Shown here: one piece after another, positions 39,480-52,183 of the stretch
Numbering within the stretch: the stretch's first letter is position 1
How the letters are laid out: every line of letters starts with the position of its first letter
DNA from: Breviolum minutum Mf 1.05b.01
Taxonomy: Eukaryota > Sar > Dinophyceae > Suessiales > Symbiodiniaceae
Direction of reading: 5' to 3'
Assembly (NCBI GenBank): GCA_000507305.1
Contig: DF239413.1
Location: 62,001-126,000 of the forward strand
Length of the DNA: 64,000 nucleotides
The notes under the pieces: generated by a model
Seen by the model: only the letters and a program-made list of their open reading frames with translations
Told to the model about the DNA's origin: nothing
Database searches by the model: none
Program-made: the position numbers and the translations under genes

Positions 39480-40543
39480 AAAAGTGAGAAAAAGTGAGAA
39501 AAAGTGCAGAAAAACATTGGTTTTGTAATCCAGTCATCTGCAGATGTGCAATTTACCTAAGGATTTTTCATTCAATTGTGGCAAGCACATGATGTATGGA
39601 CATGTTTGTTGACAGTGGAATGGTTATGTCAAGTGTTTCACTAATATGTGAATGGTTATTGTTTTCAGGTTTGTCATTGAATTGACAACTGTCCATTTTG
39701 AAAGAAAATGATGTTGGTTCATTGGCAATCTTTTGGTTTTACAGTATAATTCTGGAAAAACCAAACTTCAAATTTTCCAAGTGAGTCCAACCAAAACCAG
39801 CGAAGTCAAGTCAAGTCAAGTCAAGACAAGGAAAGGAAAGGAAACGAAAGCAAACAAACTGTAAGTATTTCCCAAGTCCCAAATTTTTCTAAGTTGGCTG
39901 ACGTTTCAATCTTTGACAGAAAAGAAATGGTGGAACTTATTAATATGAAACGAATATTGCACCTGGGTGCTGCTTTGTCATGCATGGTTTTTTTCCCACA
40001 GACTGACTTTCAGGGTGGTAACTGTAGTCACTGTAGTCAGTCAAAGCTTTAATTACAAGCCCCAAGGCCAAGCGCATTATTGACACGAGTTTCAATTTTG
40101 ATTTGTCAAAGCTAAGTGAATCCTTTGTTGTGTTCATTTAATTTATTTGATTAATGCTGCAACAGCCACTTGCCCATGTTGGTCTACAACTATGGGAATG
40201 AAGATGGTGAAGGCGCATCGTTGCCTGTTTGGGTCGGGTGTGGAGGTGAAGCTGCAACAATTACCTTGGCCATCATGAAGTTGACTTGTGAAATCTTGAA
40301 GTCCATGTGTTCGCACGTGTCATTTTGTCATGTCATGTGTTCGACCTGGTAGGTCCTTAGGTAGTATCAGTTAATGTTTATGCTGGAATTCTCACTACTG
40401 AGCATGAAAGTGCTTGTTGCATTTGAAGGTTGAAATGCAATTATGGGCAAGTTCTGATTCAGTCATAACCATAAGTCATTTTGGTTCAGGCCAGGTCATT
40501 TTGGGTTTGAGACCGGTCAATTCAACGTCAAGCTGCGGCAATC

Positions 40544-40744
40544 ATGGCGGCAATGAAGTTGACAATTGAAGGTCATGGTGGTCGTCATGTGGGTAGGCCT
40601 TACAATGCGAAGAGGTGGAAGTTCACAGTCATGGACAAGGATCCATTTGTGGAGTCTCAGGATTGCCTTTTGGAATTGTACAAGGAGCAGCACAAGGCCA
40701 TGCAAGGCAGTATCCGTAGCATTGAATTGAATCTCAGTTTTTAA
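40544..40744 (+). CDS. Small exon or ORF, unassigned
   Basis: The frame reads MAAMKLTIEGHGGRHVGRPY, then FTVMDKDPFVESQDCLLELY and EQHKAMQGSIRSIELNLSF, 66 codons. The composition is protein-like and the strand agrees with neighbouring islands. It could be a whole small gene or an exon. No domain was recognised. Confidence 0.35.
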   Translation: MAAMKLTIEGHGGRHVGRPYNAKRWKFTVMDKDPFVESQDCLLELYKEQHKAMQGSIRSIELNLSF

Positions 40745-42283
40745 ATTAAGGTTGAGCAGATTTTGTGCTTTTTCAACACTTTCCTGGCTTTTGGTGGCAA
40801 CTTCATTCATTCCTTACATGGCCTCATACTCCAAAAAAAACCTTTCACATCCCTACCCATCATGATCGGCTGAGGCTTGAAGAGCAGACCCTTACCATGT
40901 CAAAGCGAGAAAATTGGCCTGAGTATCATGAGCATCTCTGATTACTTAGTCATGTTTTTTATTTTAAGGTAGGAAATCAACTGTATTTTGTTCCAATGCA
41001 TTTTGGTTCATCAATTTGAATTCTTCTTCCCTTTTCTAAAGAGGGATGCCCTTGGGTCTGGCAGCCTGTGCTGAGGTGTGACGGCGGGAGGAAAGTCACG
41101 ATGGATCATGTTCATGAAAATGCCTCACTGCTGCCTCTCAGTTGTAATTTGTTGGGCTGGTGTTTTCAGTTTTTGGTGATATGCCATGTCATCTCTGATA
41201 TCTTTATTGCTGTGTTTGCCTGACCTGGGCCCCATCATGCTCTGAGGTGGGTTTGGAAGAAGCTGCAGGCGCACCAAGAAGAGCATTTGGAAAGGTGCAA
41301 AACCCGGTTCAAGAAGATCAAGAGTCAAAAGGCATTTGTCAAGAAGCTCAATGAAATTGAGGACCACTACTTGGTCGGACTTATTGCTGTGTTCTGATAG
41401 TGTTTCCTTTTCTTTTCAACATTTTTGACAGGGTCAAGTCTTCAGAAAATTCATTTTTGTAATGCCAAGTCAGGGTTTTGAATGGTCATGTCAAGTCAAG
41501 GTTAGACTGCTTTGTGATCATGAGTTGTTCATTGCAAAGGCACAGGTTCAGCTGCCCTGTTCAGTTTGCACATCATAGGAGGAAGAGAATGATTTCGAGC
41601 TGTATGTCCCAATCTGTGGCTGCTATTGGACAGTTGTTCCTTCCCTCAATGAAGACGAAGAAGACTGGTGGGTCATTCGAACTTTGGTAGTTGAAAGATG
41701 AACATTTCTTGGTTTCAGATTTCTGTCAAAATATAGTACTTCTTTTTCGTGCCACATCATGAAAATAAAAAAGCCTTCATTGAAACATGATGTGAGGCGG
41801 TGGAAAGGTCTGCTTTGTCATCAGTGGTCTTTTCTGTGTTCAAGTCACAACTGCGGATGATCATGAAGAAGAAGGTGAAGAAGACGAAGACGAAGCACTT
41901 GAAGAACTTGAGGAAGAAGATGTTGTAAGTGGTAGTAGCAGTAGTGACTGACCAGGAAGACGTTGATTGAGAGTCATAGGTCTGGTATAAGGCTAGTGGT
42001 TCAAGTCAAAAAGCCATGACCATGACCATGTCAGTTTGTTTGGTTTGATGAATGGTGTCAAATCAAGGTTTTGAAGCCCACTGTGCACCACAAAAATTTT
42101 GAGTGGTGCAATGGATCTGATTAGCCCCTGCAATTCATGATGTGTGTCATGTCATGGACACAGACGTGTGAGTCATGGGGGGCGATCTTTATTCACTCAT
42201 GTCACATCAGTGATGAAAAATGAAGTGGAGCTGGGGATGAGAATGGGAGTGGGAAAACTTGTTTTGTGTCAATATATTATATT

Positions 42284-42335
42284 TCATCATTTTCCCATCA
42301 TGGGACAANATCATCGTTTTCCCATCATGGGACAA
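42284..42335. repeat. Direct duplication across a single N
   Basis: TTTTCCCATCATGGGACAA occurs immediately left and right of the N at 42309 with one nearby substitution. This is the signature of two overlapping contig ends placed side by side. Confidence 0.8.
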
Positions 42336-43710
42336 ATGCATTTTATTGTTAAATTTGTTTTAAATACAGATCAAAAACACGTCTTGGAGTTTTGTGGGTG
42401 ACAAGGCTTCAAGCTGTTAGTTCAACAAATTGCAGTCAAAGTCTGTTTGGCCACTCTAGGTGATTGGCAACTGACATGCCAGGATTTGCCACCATACTCC
42501 CTTGGTTCAAATCTAGAAAGTGTTACTAGAATCAGGAAGATGCTATGGTGAATTGCAGCCGTGACTCAGAATCGTATCCACTTCATCAGCATGAAATAAC
42601 TCTGCCATGTGTGCGCACATGTTTTTGCCAGGTCAATTGGCTCATGTCAAGAAGAGGTGGGTCAAGGTGATTGGGTTGACTTGCTACTGAATTTTTTGTT
42701 TTCTACATGTGCAGTCCTGTTTAACTTGGAAAACCATCCTGTCTCTGTACTCATGTGGTTTCTGAGTCTATTTTTTTTCGTGTTCTAGAGCTGGGTGGCT
42801 GGTGGGAAAATTCACTCACCATCATGGAAGCAGCTGACCAGAATCTTCAATTGTTTGTTTTTTTGCCTGCTTTATTTTGCTTTGGCTCATTGCATTTGTG
42901 GGGTTTATGGTCAGGCTGGCCTGGCAGCAGATCCGCATATGTAAAGATGGTGGTGCCCCAAGATGGAGATGTCTTCAGGTCATGGGTTCATGTTGTTGTT
43001 TATCTCGACCTTACCAAGCCAAGCAAGTGGTTTGTTGTTTGTTGTTGTAATGGATGGGCTTGCAGGAAAAGCTCAAAATGCATCTCTCTTTTTGTTCAAA
43101 AAAATGTGTGTAAGAGTGATAGAGCTAGCTCCGATTTTGTGACTAGTTTCCAGTGAACAGGTCGTCTAAGAGTACATAATTTTGAATGCAAGTTGTTCCT
43201 GGGTAAACACACATGGTCTTATCCATGTTCAGTGTGTCCATCGGTCGTCGAGACACCCCAATACAAGCCTGGGCCTCCTTCATGTCACTGAGGCTCAAAG
43301 CAAAGGCATGACCAACAAGCAGGAGCTGGGCTGTGGTGGGTGGATTTGGTAAGGGATTTGCTGGTTGCAGTTGGGTTTGGTTCCCGCCATAAAAACTCCT
43401 TGTTTGGCCAGCCAATGGTAACTTGATGGGAAAGCTCCTGTGAATCAGTGAAGCCTTTTTTCTGGCAGGTTTCTGTTGGAAAGGGGTTCTTCAATACCTT
43501 ACCAATTTTGCTGAGGTTGCTGTAATTTGTTTTGCGGCTTCTTGCCAACAGCAGGAAGAGTTCACGTGAGTTCATCCTTTTTTGTGTTAGCCTCCAAAAC
43601 TTGCAACAACCATATCCACATTTATTTGTCAATTGTTGGGCAATCTTGATTGAGCAACATCATAGCCTTTTGTTGTAGATGTTCTTCGTTTTTTTGATAC
43701 TGTAAATCAC

Positions 43711-43830
43711 AGGGGTGCCTCATCAAGGCAAGTGTTTACATCATTGATGGGACCCACTTAAATCTTGGCCAGCTGCCTGCAAAAATTGCATGCTGTGATA
43801 TTGTTCAAATTGATTTTTTAAACACAAGAA
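43711..43830 (+). CDS. Exon-like segment, unassigned
   Basis: Following TCACAG, the frame reads GCLIKASVYIIDGTHLNLGQ then LPAKIACCDIVQIDFLN. The acceptor-like AG, open frame and composition support an internal exon. No family was recognised. Confidence 0.4.
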
Positions 43831-44383
43831 TAAACAGGTATATTTATGAGTTTGTAGTTTGTTGCATATAGATATACATATATATATATATTGGAATTCT
43901 GGTAGGTGTGCCTTGTCCACTTAAGGCTATCTTTGAGACCAATTTCCGTTTTCCTGCACTGCTTAAAAACTTGTGTGCAAAGTGTTACTTGCCTTGTTGC
44001 AGTGATACTGGAGGAGGATCGTTGTGGAACTATTGCTGAGCTGGGGGCCTTGAATGATGGGCAGCAGTGATTCTGGTTGTTCGATGTGATTCAAGTCACA
44101 GTTCTTTTTGGTTAAGTAATCGAGTCAAGTCAAGTCAAGGGTGTTTTTGATAAAGCATGCGTCGCTGTTGTTTCTTGATTCCTGGCTGTTCACATGAGAG
44201 CTTGGAAGTGGCTATTTTAGTTGATTTGTTTAGGATGGCAAACTGTGATTCAATAAACTGTTTTTACATTTTGTTTATGTGGGATTGTTGAAACAGCATA
44301 AGCAGCAAATCATGCATTCAGAATTCGGTCATCGCTCATGTGATTTCTCTAGTTCCAGGTTGCAAATATAGTTGTCAATGTAG

Positions 44384-45232
44384 ATGTCGATGTCAATTTG
44401 GGTTCAAGTCAAGACTAGGACCGCTTTGTCATTGTCATTGCTGGTTTTCCCCACATTTGAAGCTTGCCTCAAGACCATGCCTGCTTTGTCCAAGAACTCC
44501 AAGACGACCCAGACCTTGAAGGTGGAAGATGCAACTCGATTTCGCAGCCGATCTCGGGGGGATTCTGGAGCTCAGGGTCAGGTCATGTGTGTCAGGTCCA
44601 GTGGTTCCAGTGCTGGCCCTTCAAACGACCAGGCAAGTGCCATTGTCAGGTCAAGTGGGGAGAAAAAGGACGATGATGAAAACCCTGTTNGTAGGACCGC
44701 TTTGTCATTGTCATTGCTGGTTTTCCCCACATTTGAAGCTTGCCTCAAGACCATGCCTGCTTTGTCCAAGAACTCCAAGACGACCCAGACCTTGAAGGTG
44801 GAAGATGCAACTCGATTTCGGAGCCGATGTCGGGGGGATTCTGGAGCTCAGGGTCAGGTCATGTGTGTCAGGTCCAGTGGTTCCAGTGCTGGCCCTTCAA
44901 ACGACCAGGCAAGCGCCATTGTCAGGCCAAGTGGGGAGAAAAAGGACGATGATGAAAACCCTGTTCCCATTGAAGTCCTGGAAGAGGGTGAAGAAACATG
45001 TGTGGATATTCTCCAAACCAACATGATTCTCCATGATATTGCTCAAATCATGCAGCTCATCACAGATCGTATGGATGCCAAGCAGAAAAGGGACCAGTTG
45101 AAGGCTCAAGGTCAAGTTGGTGGTGATGGGGAGATTCGTGTAGTGGAGGAGGGTGATGCTGATGTGTCATCGTCATCTTATGATTCACAGGAAACGTTGA
45201 TCCTAGGGGAGACTCGTCATGCTCGTCGTTGA
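44384..45232 (+). CDS. Hypothetical protein with assembly-duplicated first half
   Basis: The frame is open through the N at 44690, but the 274 bp before it (44416-44689) duplicate the 274 bp after it (from 44692) with only a few substitutions. The real product probably starts at the ATG at 44753 (MPALSKNSKTTQTLKVEDAT), following TCAAGACC. It is about 159 residues: basic/Ser-rich N-terminus, EKKDDDENPVPIEVLEEGEE, a helical part DILQTNMILHDIAQIMQLIT and DRMDAKQKRDQLKAQ, and an acidic Ser-rich tail. No domain was recognised. Confidence 0.5.
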   Translation: MSMSIWVQVKTRTALSLSLLVFPTFEACLKTMPALSKNSKTTQTLKVEDATRFRSRSRGDSGAQGQVMCVRSSGSSAGPSNDQASAIVRSSGEKKDDDENPVXRTALSLSLLVFPTFEACLKTMPALSKNSKTTQTLKVEDATRFRSRCRGDSGAQGQVMCVRSSGSSAGPSNDQASAIVRPSGEKKDDDENPVPIEVLEEGEETCVDILQTNMILHDIAQIMQLITDRMDAKQKRDQLKAQGQVGGDGEIRVVEEGDADVSSSSYDSQETLILGETRHARR

Positions 45233-45556
45233 TTTGTCATATTGGATGCACTGAGTTGTGTCCTTAGTTGACAAGCTTTGACCGATCATGTCATGATACA
45301 GAGGTATCAAGAGTCAGTTTATAAATTCTTTGTGGTTGACCCTGATCCCCTGAAGTGGCCAAATTCCAGGGTGGTTTGGTGAGGGTTCAATTCAAATCAG
45401 TTCAAGCTGGCCATTTTGGATGCTGTGTGACTTTCCACAGTCAGGTCAAGGCCAGGAACAATCAATGTTTGGCGGTGAAGGAAATGTAAGTGCTGCTGCA
45501 GTTTCTCTTGTTTTGAGCCAAACTGGAATGTTTGTTTTATCAGTATGAGTACCCAT

Positions 45557-45577
45557 GTGTGTGTGTGTGTGTGTGTA
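45557..45577. repeat. (GT)n microsatellite
   Basis: About ten GT dinucleotides. Confidence 0.9.
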
Positions 45578-47363
45578 CATTTTGGTCAAGTTTCCTCTTC
45601 ACCAAAGCAAGGGTCCTGACATGTCATGCTAGTGCAGTCTTAAAGGGGCCATGTCATCAACAAACAAAGGCCACACAATGCTGCTTTGAGGTTGTGGCCT
45701 TTCCTTTCGGCCAAAGCTTGTGATGTTTCAGGCTCGCTTGGGGGACACAGTTTGAGATGTCAAATGTTGTCTCATGTGCAGTCTAAATCAGGTCATGTTA
45801 AGTTGATTTATCACAACAAAATTCAGCTGTTGAAGAACATGTTTGTGTCAAACAATGATAAGGATGACCAGGATGACCAGGATGATCAGGGTGATGGCGG
45901 TGTGTGATTCTAATGACAAAGATGATGGCAAGATGATGGTGGTGATGATCATTAGCTTTTGTGAGACTGATGATGTTATTGGTGGTGTTGATGATGTTGC
46001 TGGTGATGATGAAGACAAGTTTGAAGTGGTAAGTCCGTTCAAGCCTTCCAGAACTTGAAACTGGGTTGATCAACTTGCTGTTGCCCCGCTGCTTTTGTCA
46101 AGTGCAAGGCAGTGCAAATCAAGATGCGTGAAATAGGAACAGCAATCACAAATCAATTGACATCAATAGAGTGTGATGAGTGTCTAAGGACCTAACTGTA
46201 GCTGTTGGAAGTTGGATGATGACTGGTGTTTGGTTAAAATTTGTTCTCTGTATTCCATCGACTGATTCAACTGACAATGTAGAAGTGAAACAAAACGTAC
46301 AGATCACGGTTGATTGAACAACAGTCAGAACATGTGTAAGTGGCCAAGTCAGCCAGAGAACACAACAATTATCAACCAACAACAAGAACAGCAACAGCAG
46401 GAGAATTAGAAAAGCTGTGAAAGTAACTAAGAGCAAGCAAATCATCAGTGCAAAGCTAAGCTGCAACTCACACAAGTGAAAGTAAACTCAGAAACATTGT
46501 AATCTACCATTATGTGATCCAGCCTGCACTTCGCATAATAGCAATTCCCTAGGAAACTGGGGTAGTTGGTGGATGCCTCCGCCTGCTTCGTCTGTTGGGC
46601 ATTCAGTGGCTTTGAATCATTTGCCCAAGGAGTGGGGCTGTGAGTCATTGTCAAGGACACTTGGCTTGCTGCATACTGCTGTTTAATTCAAGGAACATGT
46701 GCAACTGCAAGAGTGGAAGGTCTAGTCGCCAATGCCAACTACACTTTTTTGTTTGCACTGAGGAAAGGCCAACAGGTGACTTTGTTTGCATGCTGGTGGA
46801 GTCATGCCTGTTCTGTTTCTGATGTTGCAGCAGTGTCAAATTGTAAGTTGTGTTAGATGAGTCATGTCACATTCATCATGTCACATTGAAGTGGAACAGC
46901 CCTGCTGACTAAGGTTGTGTTTCTCACATCATTGATTGACTGCAAGATTGCCGAAGAGTTCTCGAGGCTTGTCAACAAAAGCAGGCTTTTTGCCTCTCAG
47001 ACTTGTCTTGGCCAGGTTTTGTTGAGTAGAGGCATCAGCATTGGATTTTTTGTGTTACTGTTGACTATGGCCCATGGCACAGGCTGCACTTGCAAGTCTG
47101 AGGAACCATCTGAAGGTGAACACTCAGATCACGAACCCAGAGGCATACGCAGTCAGGTCATTGGAGAACGCAGTTAATCCCTTGCTCCCGTCATGGTCCC
47201 AGAAATGTTTTGTGTTCAGACATGAGATGTCATTAACCAGGCAATCATAGAATGTCACGTTAGTTGTCATGACTCCAGTGACAGGCAAAAATCAACATAG
47301 ACTCATGTCAATGTCATGGCGTCAACGAGCTAAGGTCAGAGGTCAAGTCCTTGATCACCCGTC

Positions 47364-47573
47364 ATGGCCAGCAGCAGCAGCCGTCCGCTGAAAGATCCAG
47401 CAGCTCCAGCAACAACAACAACTGGGGATGGCAGGATGATGGCTGGTGGTCATGGTCAGGATGGTCAGGGTCAGGAGATTGGTGGGGATGGAATGACAAC
47501 CAGTGGCGATGGACCTAAGAGCACACCTGACATATTTCAGATCAGGAAGTTTGTGCCTCAGCCAAATTCATAA
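47364..47573 (+). CDS. Small Gly/Ser/Thr-rich ORF or exon
   Basis: MASSSSRPLKDPAAPATTTT, then GQDGQGQEIGGDGMTTSGDG, ending DIFQIRKFVPQPNS; 69 codons. It is low-complexity but plausible, lies on the plus strand, and is in line with adjacent islands. No function. Confidence 0.35.
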   Translation: MASSSSRPLKDPAAPATTTTGDGRMMAGGHGQDGQGQEIGGDGMTTSGDGPKSTPDIFQIRKFVPQPNS

Positions 47574-48926
47574 TTCAAACTCAGGAAAGAAACATGTTGT
47601 GGTGGTGTTTCTTTCCTCTTTGTTGGTTGCCTCCAACCATCAATGCTGGAAGGAACCTTTTTTCTAGTTTAGTGGATGTTAGGAATCAAAAATTTCAGGA
47701 GAATTCCCAACTACAACCACCACCCATCAAGGATAGTTTTCTTCGCATCTTCATGTATCATTCTTCCTGGTCTGTAAGGTCATGTCAGGTAGGTCAAATC
47801 ACATCAATAAGTGTGACATTTTTGCTTGTGCAATTTTGAAACAGTTTCTCATCATCCACACTTCTTTTTGTCACCTCATTCTCTTCAAACCTGTGCCTTC
47901 TTGACTCTGAGGTGCTCAATTCATTTTCACGTTGTCAAGGGAAAGCTTGGGGGGTGACCCAGTGGCCGAAGAAGGTCCTTCTTTATGGTTTTGGCACGAA
48001 GGAGAAGAGGAATCGGCCAGACAAAGAAAAGGCTGGCTGGTTTGGTAAAGGTTTAAATTTGATTGAATGCTGATGAATCATATCATTGCTGTCTTTCTGC
48101 AATCACACACTCTTTCCAAAGCAGTTCAAACCAGGCCTATTGCAATGGTCAAGCTTTCAAGCACATTCCCAAGAAGCTCACCATTGCTCGCCACAATTTA
48201 TCTTCCAAGATTTCCATGTCGTCTTTTTGCTGCACTGTTGTTTTCCATTGGCTGCATTTTTTTGGGGCTGTCATTTTGTCTTGGTGTAACTGGTTCGATC
48301 TTGATTTTGGAAAGCTGTTCGAATTGTTTTTGACTGTGAACGAGGAGACAGCCTGAAGCTTTGGATTTCTCAAATAGCCATCTTCCTGGCTTGGAACCGG
48401 AAATCCAGCAACAGGCCAGGCCTCATAGTTTTTTTCTGTGTGGAAGATAGGCTTTGGTTGAAAACTATCAGAAGATATCTTTCTCACACTGTGTGTTTGG
48501 TGTTTTTCTTGGGTTGCCAGGTCTTGAAACATCCTGATGTGCGAGCAGCTTTGGATGATATCCTCAATGAGCCTGCACAAGTTGTCATGACCCTTTTCTT
48601 GAATAGTTGGGTGTTCTGCTTTCTTGCATTTACTTCCTGAATTTTTTTCGAAGTCTGAAAATGTTGCTTAAAACCAAGGATTTGTTGCAGTGCAGGGTAC
48701 CACCGCACTTGTGTCATGGTCCTTTTGACTTATGGCGTTCTGACTGTGATCTGGCAGCTATTATTATTGGGATTCCCTTTTCGAAGTGGCATTTCTTTGT
48801 CGATTCAATTTCAGTAGACACTTTACATTCCTTGTTTTCTGCAATTGTAGATGCGGTTTGTTTTCTTTAGCTAAAGTCCTGGAACCTTACCTTTTTTAAT
48901 GTTTTTTCAATCAAACTGCTGAGGCC

Positions 48927-49277
48927 TTGGGTGTGGAAGTTCTCATCACTTTGGAGAGCCTTTCAAAGGACTTTGTGCTTGACTTCCTGAACTGTTTGGA
49001 CTACCTACAAGATTCGTCAGGGACTCTCTCTTCGTTTCTTGGCAGCAGCAGCAGCAAACTAACTTTATTTCTTTCAAGTTGCTCACAGCTGATCTTGTTC
49101 TGCACACTGCACCACCTGAAATTGTTACACCTGCGCATCTTGATCCAGTCAATGAACCCAAGGCCTTTTGAAATGGTCTGCGAGAACATGCCTTATGTCA
49201 GGTCAGGAGATGCTTGGGATGGCATTGTCTTGAACCTCATGAAGGCATGGCATGAAGCAGGTTTTCAAGCTCCGTAA
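48927..49277 (+). CDS. Exon-like block(s), unassigned
   Basis: The first 90 bp read EVLITLESLSKDFVLDFLNC then LDYLQDSS, and the last 110 bp read MNPRPFEMVCENMPYVRSGD then AWDGIVLNLMKAWHEAGFQ. The T-rich middle, whose competing frame gives LLTADLVLHTAPPEIVTPAH, may be an alternative exon or an intron. The frame is open throughout. Confidence 0.35.
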   Translation: MGVEVLITLESLSKDFVLDFLNCLDYLQDSSGTLSSFLGSSSSKLTLFLSSCSQLILFCTLHHLKLLHLRILIQSMNPRPFEMVCENMPYVRSGDAWDGIVLNLMKAWHEAGFQAP

Positions 49278-49369
49278 CTTGTCTTCACAAAGCTTCACTT
49301 TGCCTTGTTCATACTTAACTTTCGCAAGTGACTTGATTGACTGTTCAATTTTCAATGACTTCTTGCTTG

Positions 49370-49621
49370 AGGTATGACTTCCTGCTGAAGGACTTCCAGT
49401 ACCCCAAGAGAGTCAGGTCAGGGCCAACCCCGCCAAACTATCCACGTGGCAAGAGTGTCAGGACAAATTTTGGCAGTGATGGTGGTGCGGAGCCACCACC
49501 ACCACCACCACCACCAGGCCCACCACCAGGCCCACCACCAGCAAGGGCCAAAGCAGCGGTGGCATCAAGGTCAGGGCCATTAGGGGCAGAGTTTCTTGGG
49601 GGTGGTGAGCTTCGGTGGTAG
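49370..49621 (+). CDS. Proline-rich exon, unassigned
   Basis: The frame reads YDFLLKDFQYPKRVRSGPTP, then a run of prolines encoded by CCACCA triplets and PPGPPPGPPPARAKAAV. The CCA array at 49494-49545 is a coding microsatellite if the frame is real. Confidence 0.35.
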   Translation, partial: RYDFLLKDFQYPKRVRSGPTPPNYPRGKSVRTNFGSDGGAEPPPPPPPPGPPPGPPPARAKAAVASRSGPLGAEFLGGGELRW

Positions 49622-51534
49622 TGATGGTGCCCCGGGTGTGCCTGACCTTTCAGATGAAGCCACCAATCAAGTCATGCCTCTTGATTGATTTGTTTGCAGT
49701 GCAATGTTCAACCTGGTTGTTGCAAGTTGACTAAGAATCTCAGTACTGTGAGAATGTTAGAAGAGACTTGTGGCTGGACTTTTCTTTCCTGCTTGAAATT
49801 TGACATGATCTTAGGTCTGAAATCATGGACGATTATGGCATCACCCCTGCAATTCAACGTCAATTCTTTGCCCAAACTGACAAGATCATCAAGATTCACC
49901 AGCTGCTGCTTGGCTGTTGAATTGAGTGAATCTATTGCACCCTTGGTTCAACTTGATGTGACATTGGTTCCCACTCACTGCAATTCCTTGACATGACATT
50001 GACATGACTTGACTTGACACAGTGAAGTTTAAAGCACTGATTGATTGTGTGTGTATGTTGTTTTGATCAAAGGGAAGCCACATGGCTTGCTTGTACGCCT
50101 GGTTAATCACATGTAAGGAAGCGCCTCCTCTATCGCACTTCAATTCATGCTGGTGGATATAGTCAGATGGCATGGTTCCAAGGAGTGACACTTTCCAGCA
50201 ATCAAAATCATGTCTTCTTCGGTTTTTTAGCTGGAACAAGCATTGTTTATCATCTTGGCCTTCAAGCACTAGAGAGCAATCAGATTCAACCTGGAAATTA
50301 AGGATTGAGGGTCGATGCTGAGCAACAATCGTCATGACTGAAGACTTGGTGGCTGAATTCATTTTTGTCAAGGTCAAGGAGTCAAGGAGTTTTGAGGCTT
50401 TTTCTCACTTGAGACTTGAAACATAGTCGTTTCAGATTTCAGTGGGCTGGCCCCTCAGTGTAAAAAGAAAGCTTCTGCGGACAGTGTGACTGGCTGCTGC
50501 ATTTGTGATGTATTAGAATTTGGCAATTAACTAATGTCTTTTGGAGAAACAATTTCAAAAATCAAGATGTTAAATTATAGTGATGTGTGTGATCTGTTGT
50601 GTCTCATGTTTCAAAACTCATGTCTCATGTCATGCAGTGGAGTTGCAACAGTGATTTTTTTGAACGCACTCTGACATTGGATAAACACATTGTTTACAAA
50701 ACTGTGCTTGTCTGCAGGCACTGTGGTTTCATTTGTCAAGTGTGGCACCTCAAAGAGATTTTACTATTGATCCCAATCTGGGGCCTCAAAACAAACGTCA
50801 TATTGTGCAAGTTTTGCTTTTGGAAACATGTTGAAACTGTTTTTGTTTACAGGTGGGTATGACAAAACACAGAAGGTATAAGAGTCAGAAGTTGCTAGTT
50901 ACTGATCTGTGTCTCTTGCGGTTTGTGTCACGGTGAACTGAAATGCCTGTGATATGGATGACTTATCTTTTGTCAACTGCAAGTGATTTGATTCAAATTA
51001 GTTTGTAATGGCTAGTGCAACCCAAGCTGAAACTTGTTGGTTGTATACACAAGTTTTGTCTGTGATCAATTATCAGGTTTGTATTTCTTTCACTTGTGTG
51101 CTTGTTGTTTTGAACAAGGCCACCCTTTGTGTGTGTCAAGATGGTTCCAATCTGTGCGGGCTGGCCAAGCTGATGTTTGATGGTCGGGCTGATGGGTCTT
51201 TGGAGTATCAACATTTGTTTGTGTGGCAGGGTTGATTCCGTTTCAATCTGAAAAGTCTAGAGCTGAAAAACAGATTCTTTCATTTCTTGCTATTATATAT
51301 GTGGAATTAAGATGGTGTACAGTGTACATGTTTGGTTTCAAACACAGTTCGGCCTTTGGAAATACAGGTCCGAGGTTGACACGAACATTACAAATCATAT
51401 TGTGGCTTGTTGGATTTTGTTTGCATCTTTTTGTATTCTTATTTCTCAAATATGAACTAAATAATCTCAAAAAGGCACCAATTAGTCTCAAACTTCCTTT
51501 AATTTGCCTCAATATACTTTCAATTGGCCTCAAT

Positions 51535-51690
51535 TTACCTCAATTTACCTCAAAATTTCTCAAAATTTCTCAAAATGCCTCACCAATTCAAGTCGAATAC
51601 TAATTTTAGTATTGGGGGCCAGGGTCAGTTTACCTCAAAATGCCTCAAAATTTCTCAAAATTTCTCAAAATTTCTCAAAATGTTTCTAAA
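51535..51690. repeat. 11-bp tandem repeat (CTCAAAATTTC)
   Basis: CTCAAAATTTC and CTCAAAATGCC units form two blocks (51540-51585 and 51630-51685) separated by about 45 bp of unique sequence. Upstream, CTCAATTTAC and CTCAATTGGC variants extend the pattern to 51480. Confidence 0.85.
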
Positions 51691-52183
51691 TGTCCATGAG
51701 GGGTGTGTATCATTATGACATTTTTTGAAGTTTTGAATCATGGTATCATATTTTTTTGAACTTCCACCAACTTTTGGTTCACAACATGTTTGCCAAAGTT
51801 TGCCTCACTGAGGTCAGGTTCCAGCTCGTTTGCCTGAACGTTGTCGTCAAGTGTAGGGCCCAAAGGAGGAAACCCACATGTGATTGTGAGAGATATAAAG
51901 GATTCGAAACATGTGAAAACATAACACTACATCAAGACAGGCAGTGTCAAGTCAGGTCATGTCAAGCATGTTAAACTGCTCATTGGTGCATTGTATTGCT
52001 TTCATGTCAGATCCATGTCATGATCAAAAAAACCTGTGGTGTTTTGTGTAAACCTCTTTCCTTGTGAAACTGTGCTACCAGCATCACTTGCTTTAAAACA
52101 AACAATGTTTGGCTCTGTCACTGTCAAGGTCAAGGATTTGCATTTTAGGCCCACATCAAGTCTTGACTTTCCCCGTTGCTGTC

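Noticed and set aside
38394-39497. 367-residue open frame running through the N gap
   Set aside because: More than a third of it is unknown residues, and the part before the gap leaves the conserved frame at about 38560.
45798-46073. Open frames with Asp/His repeats near 45.9 kb
   Set aside because: Driven by GATGA/CAGGATGAC low-complexity sequence. No unique protein segment.
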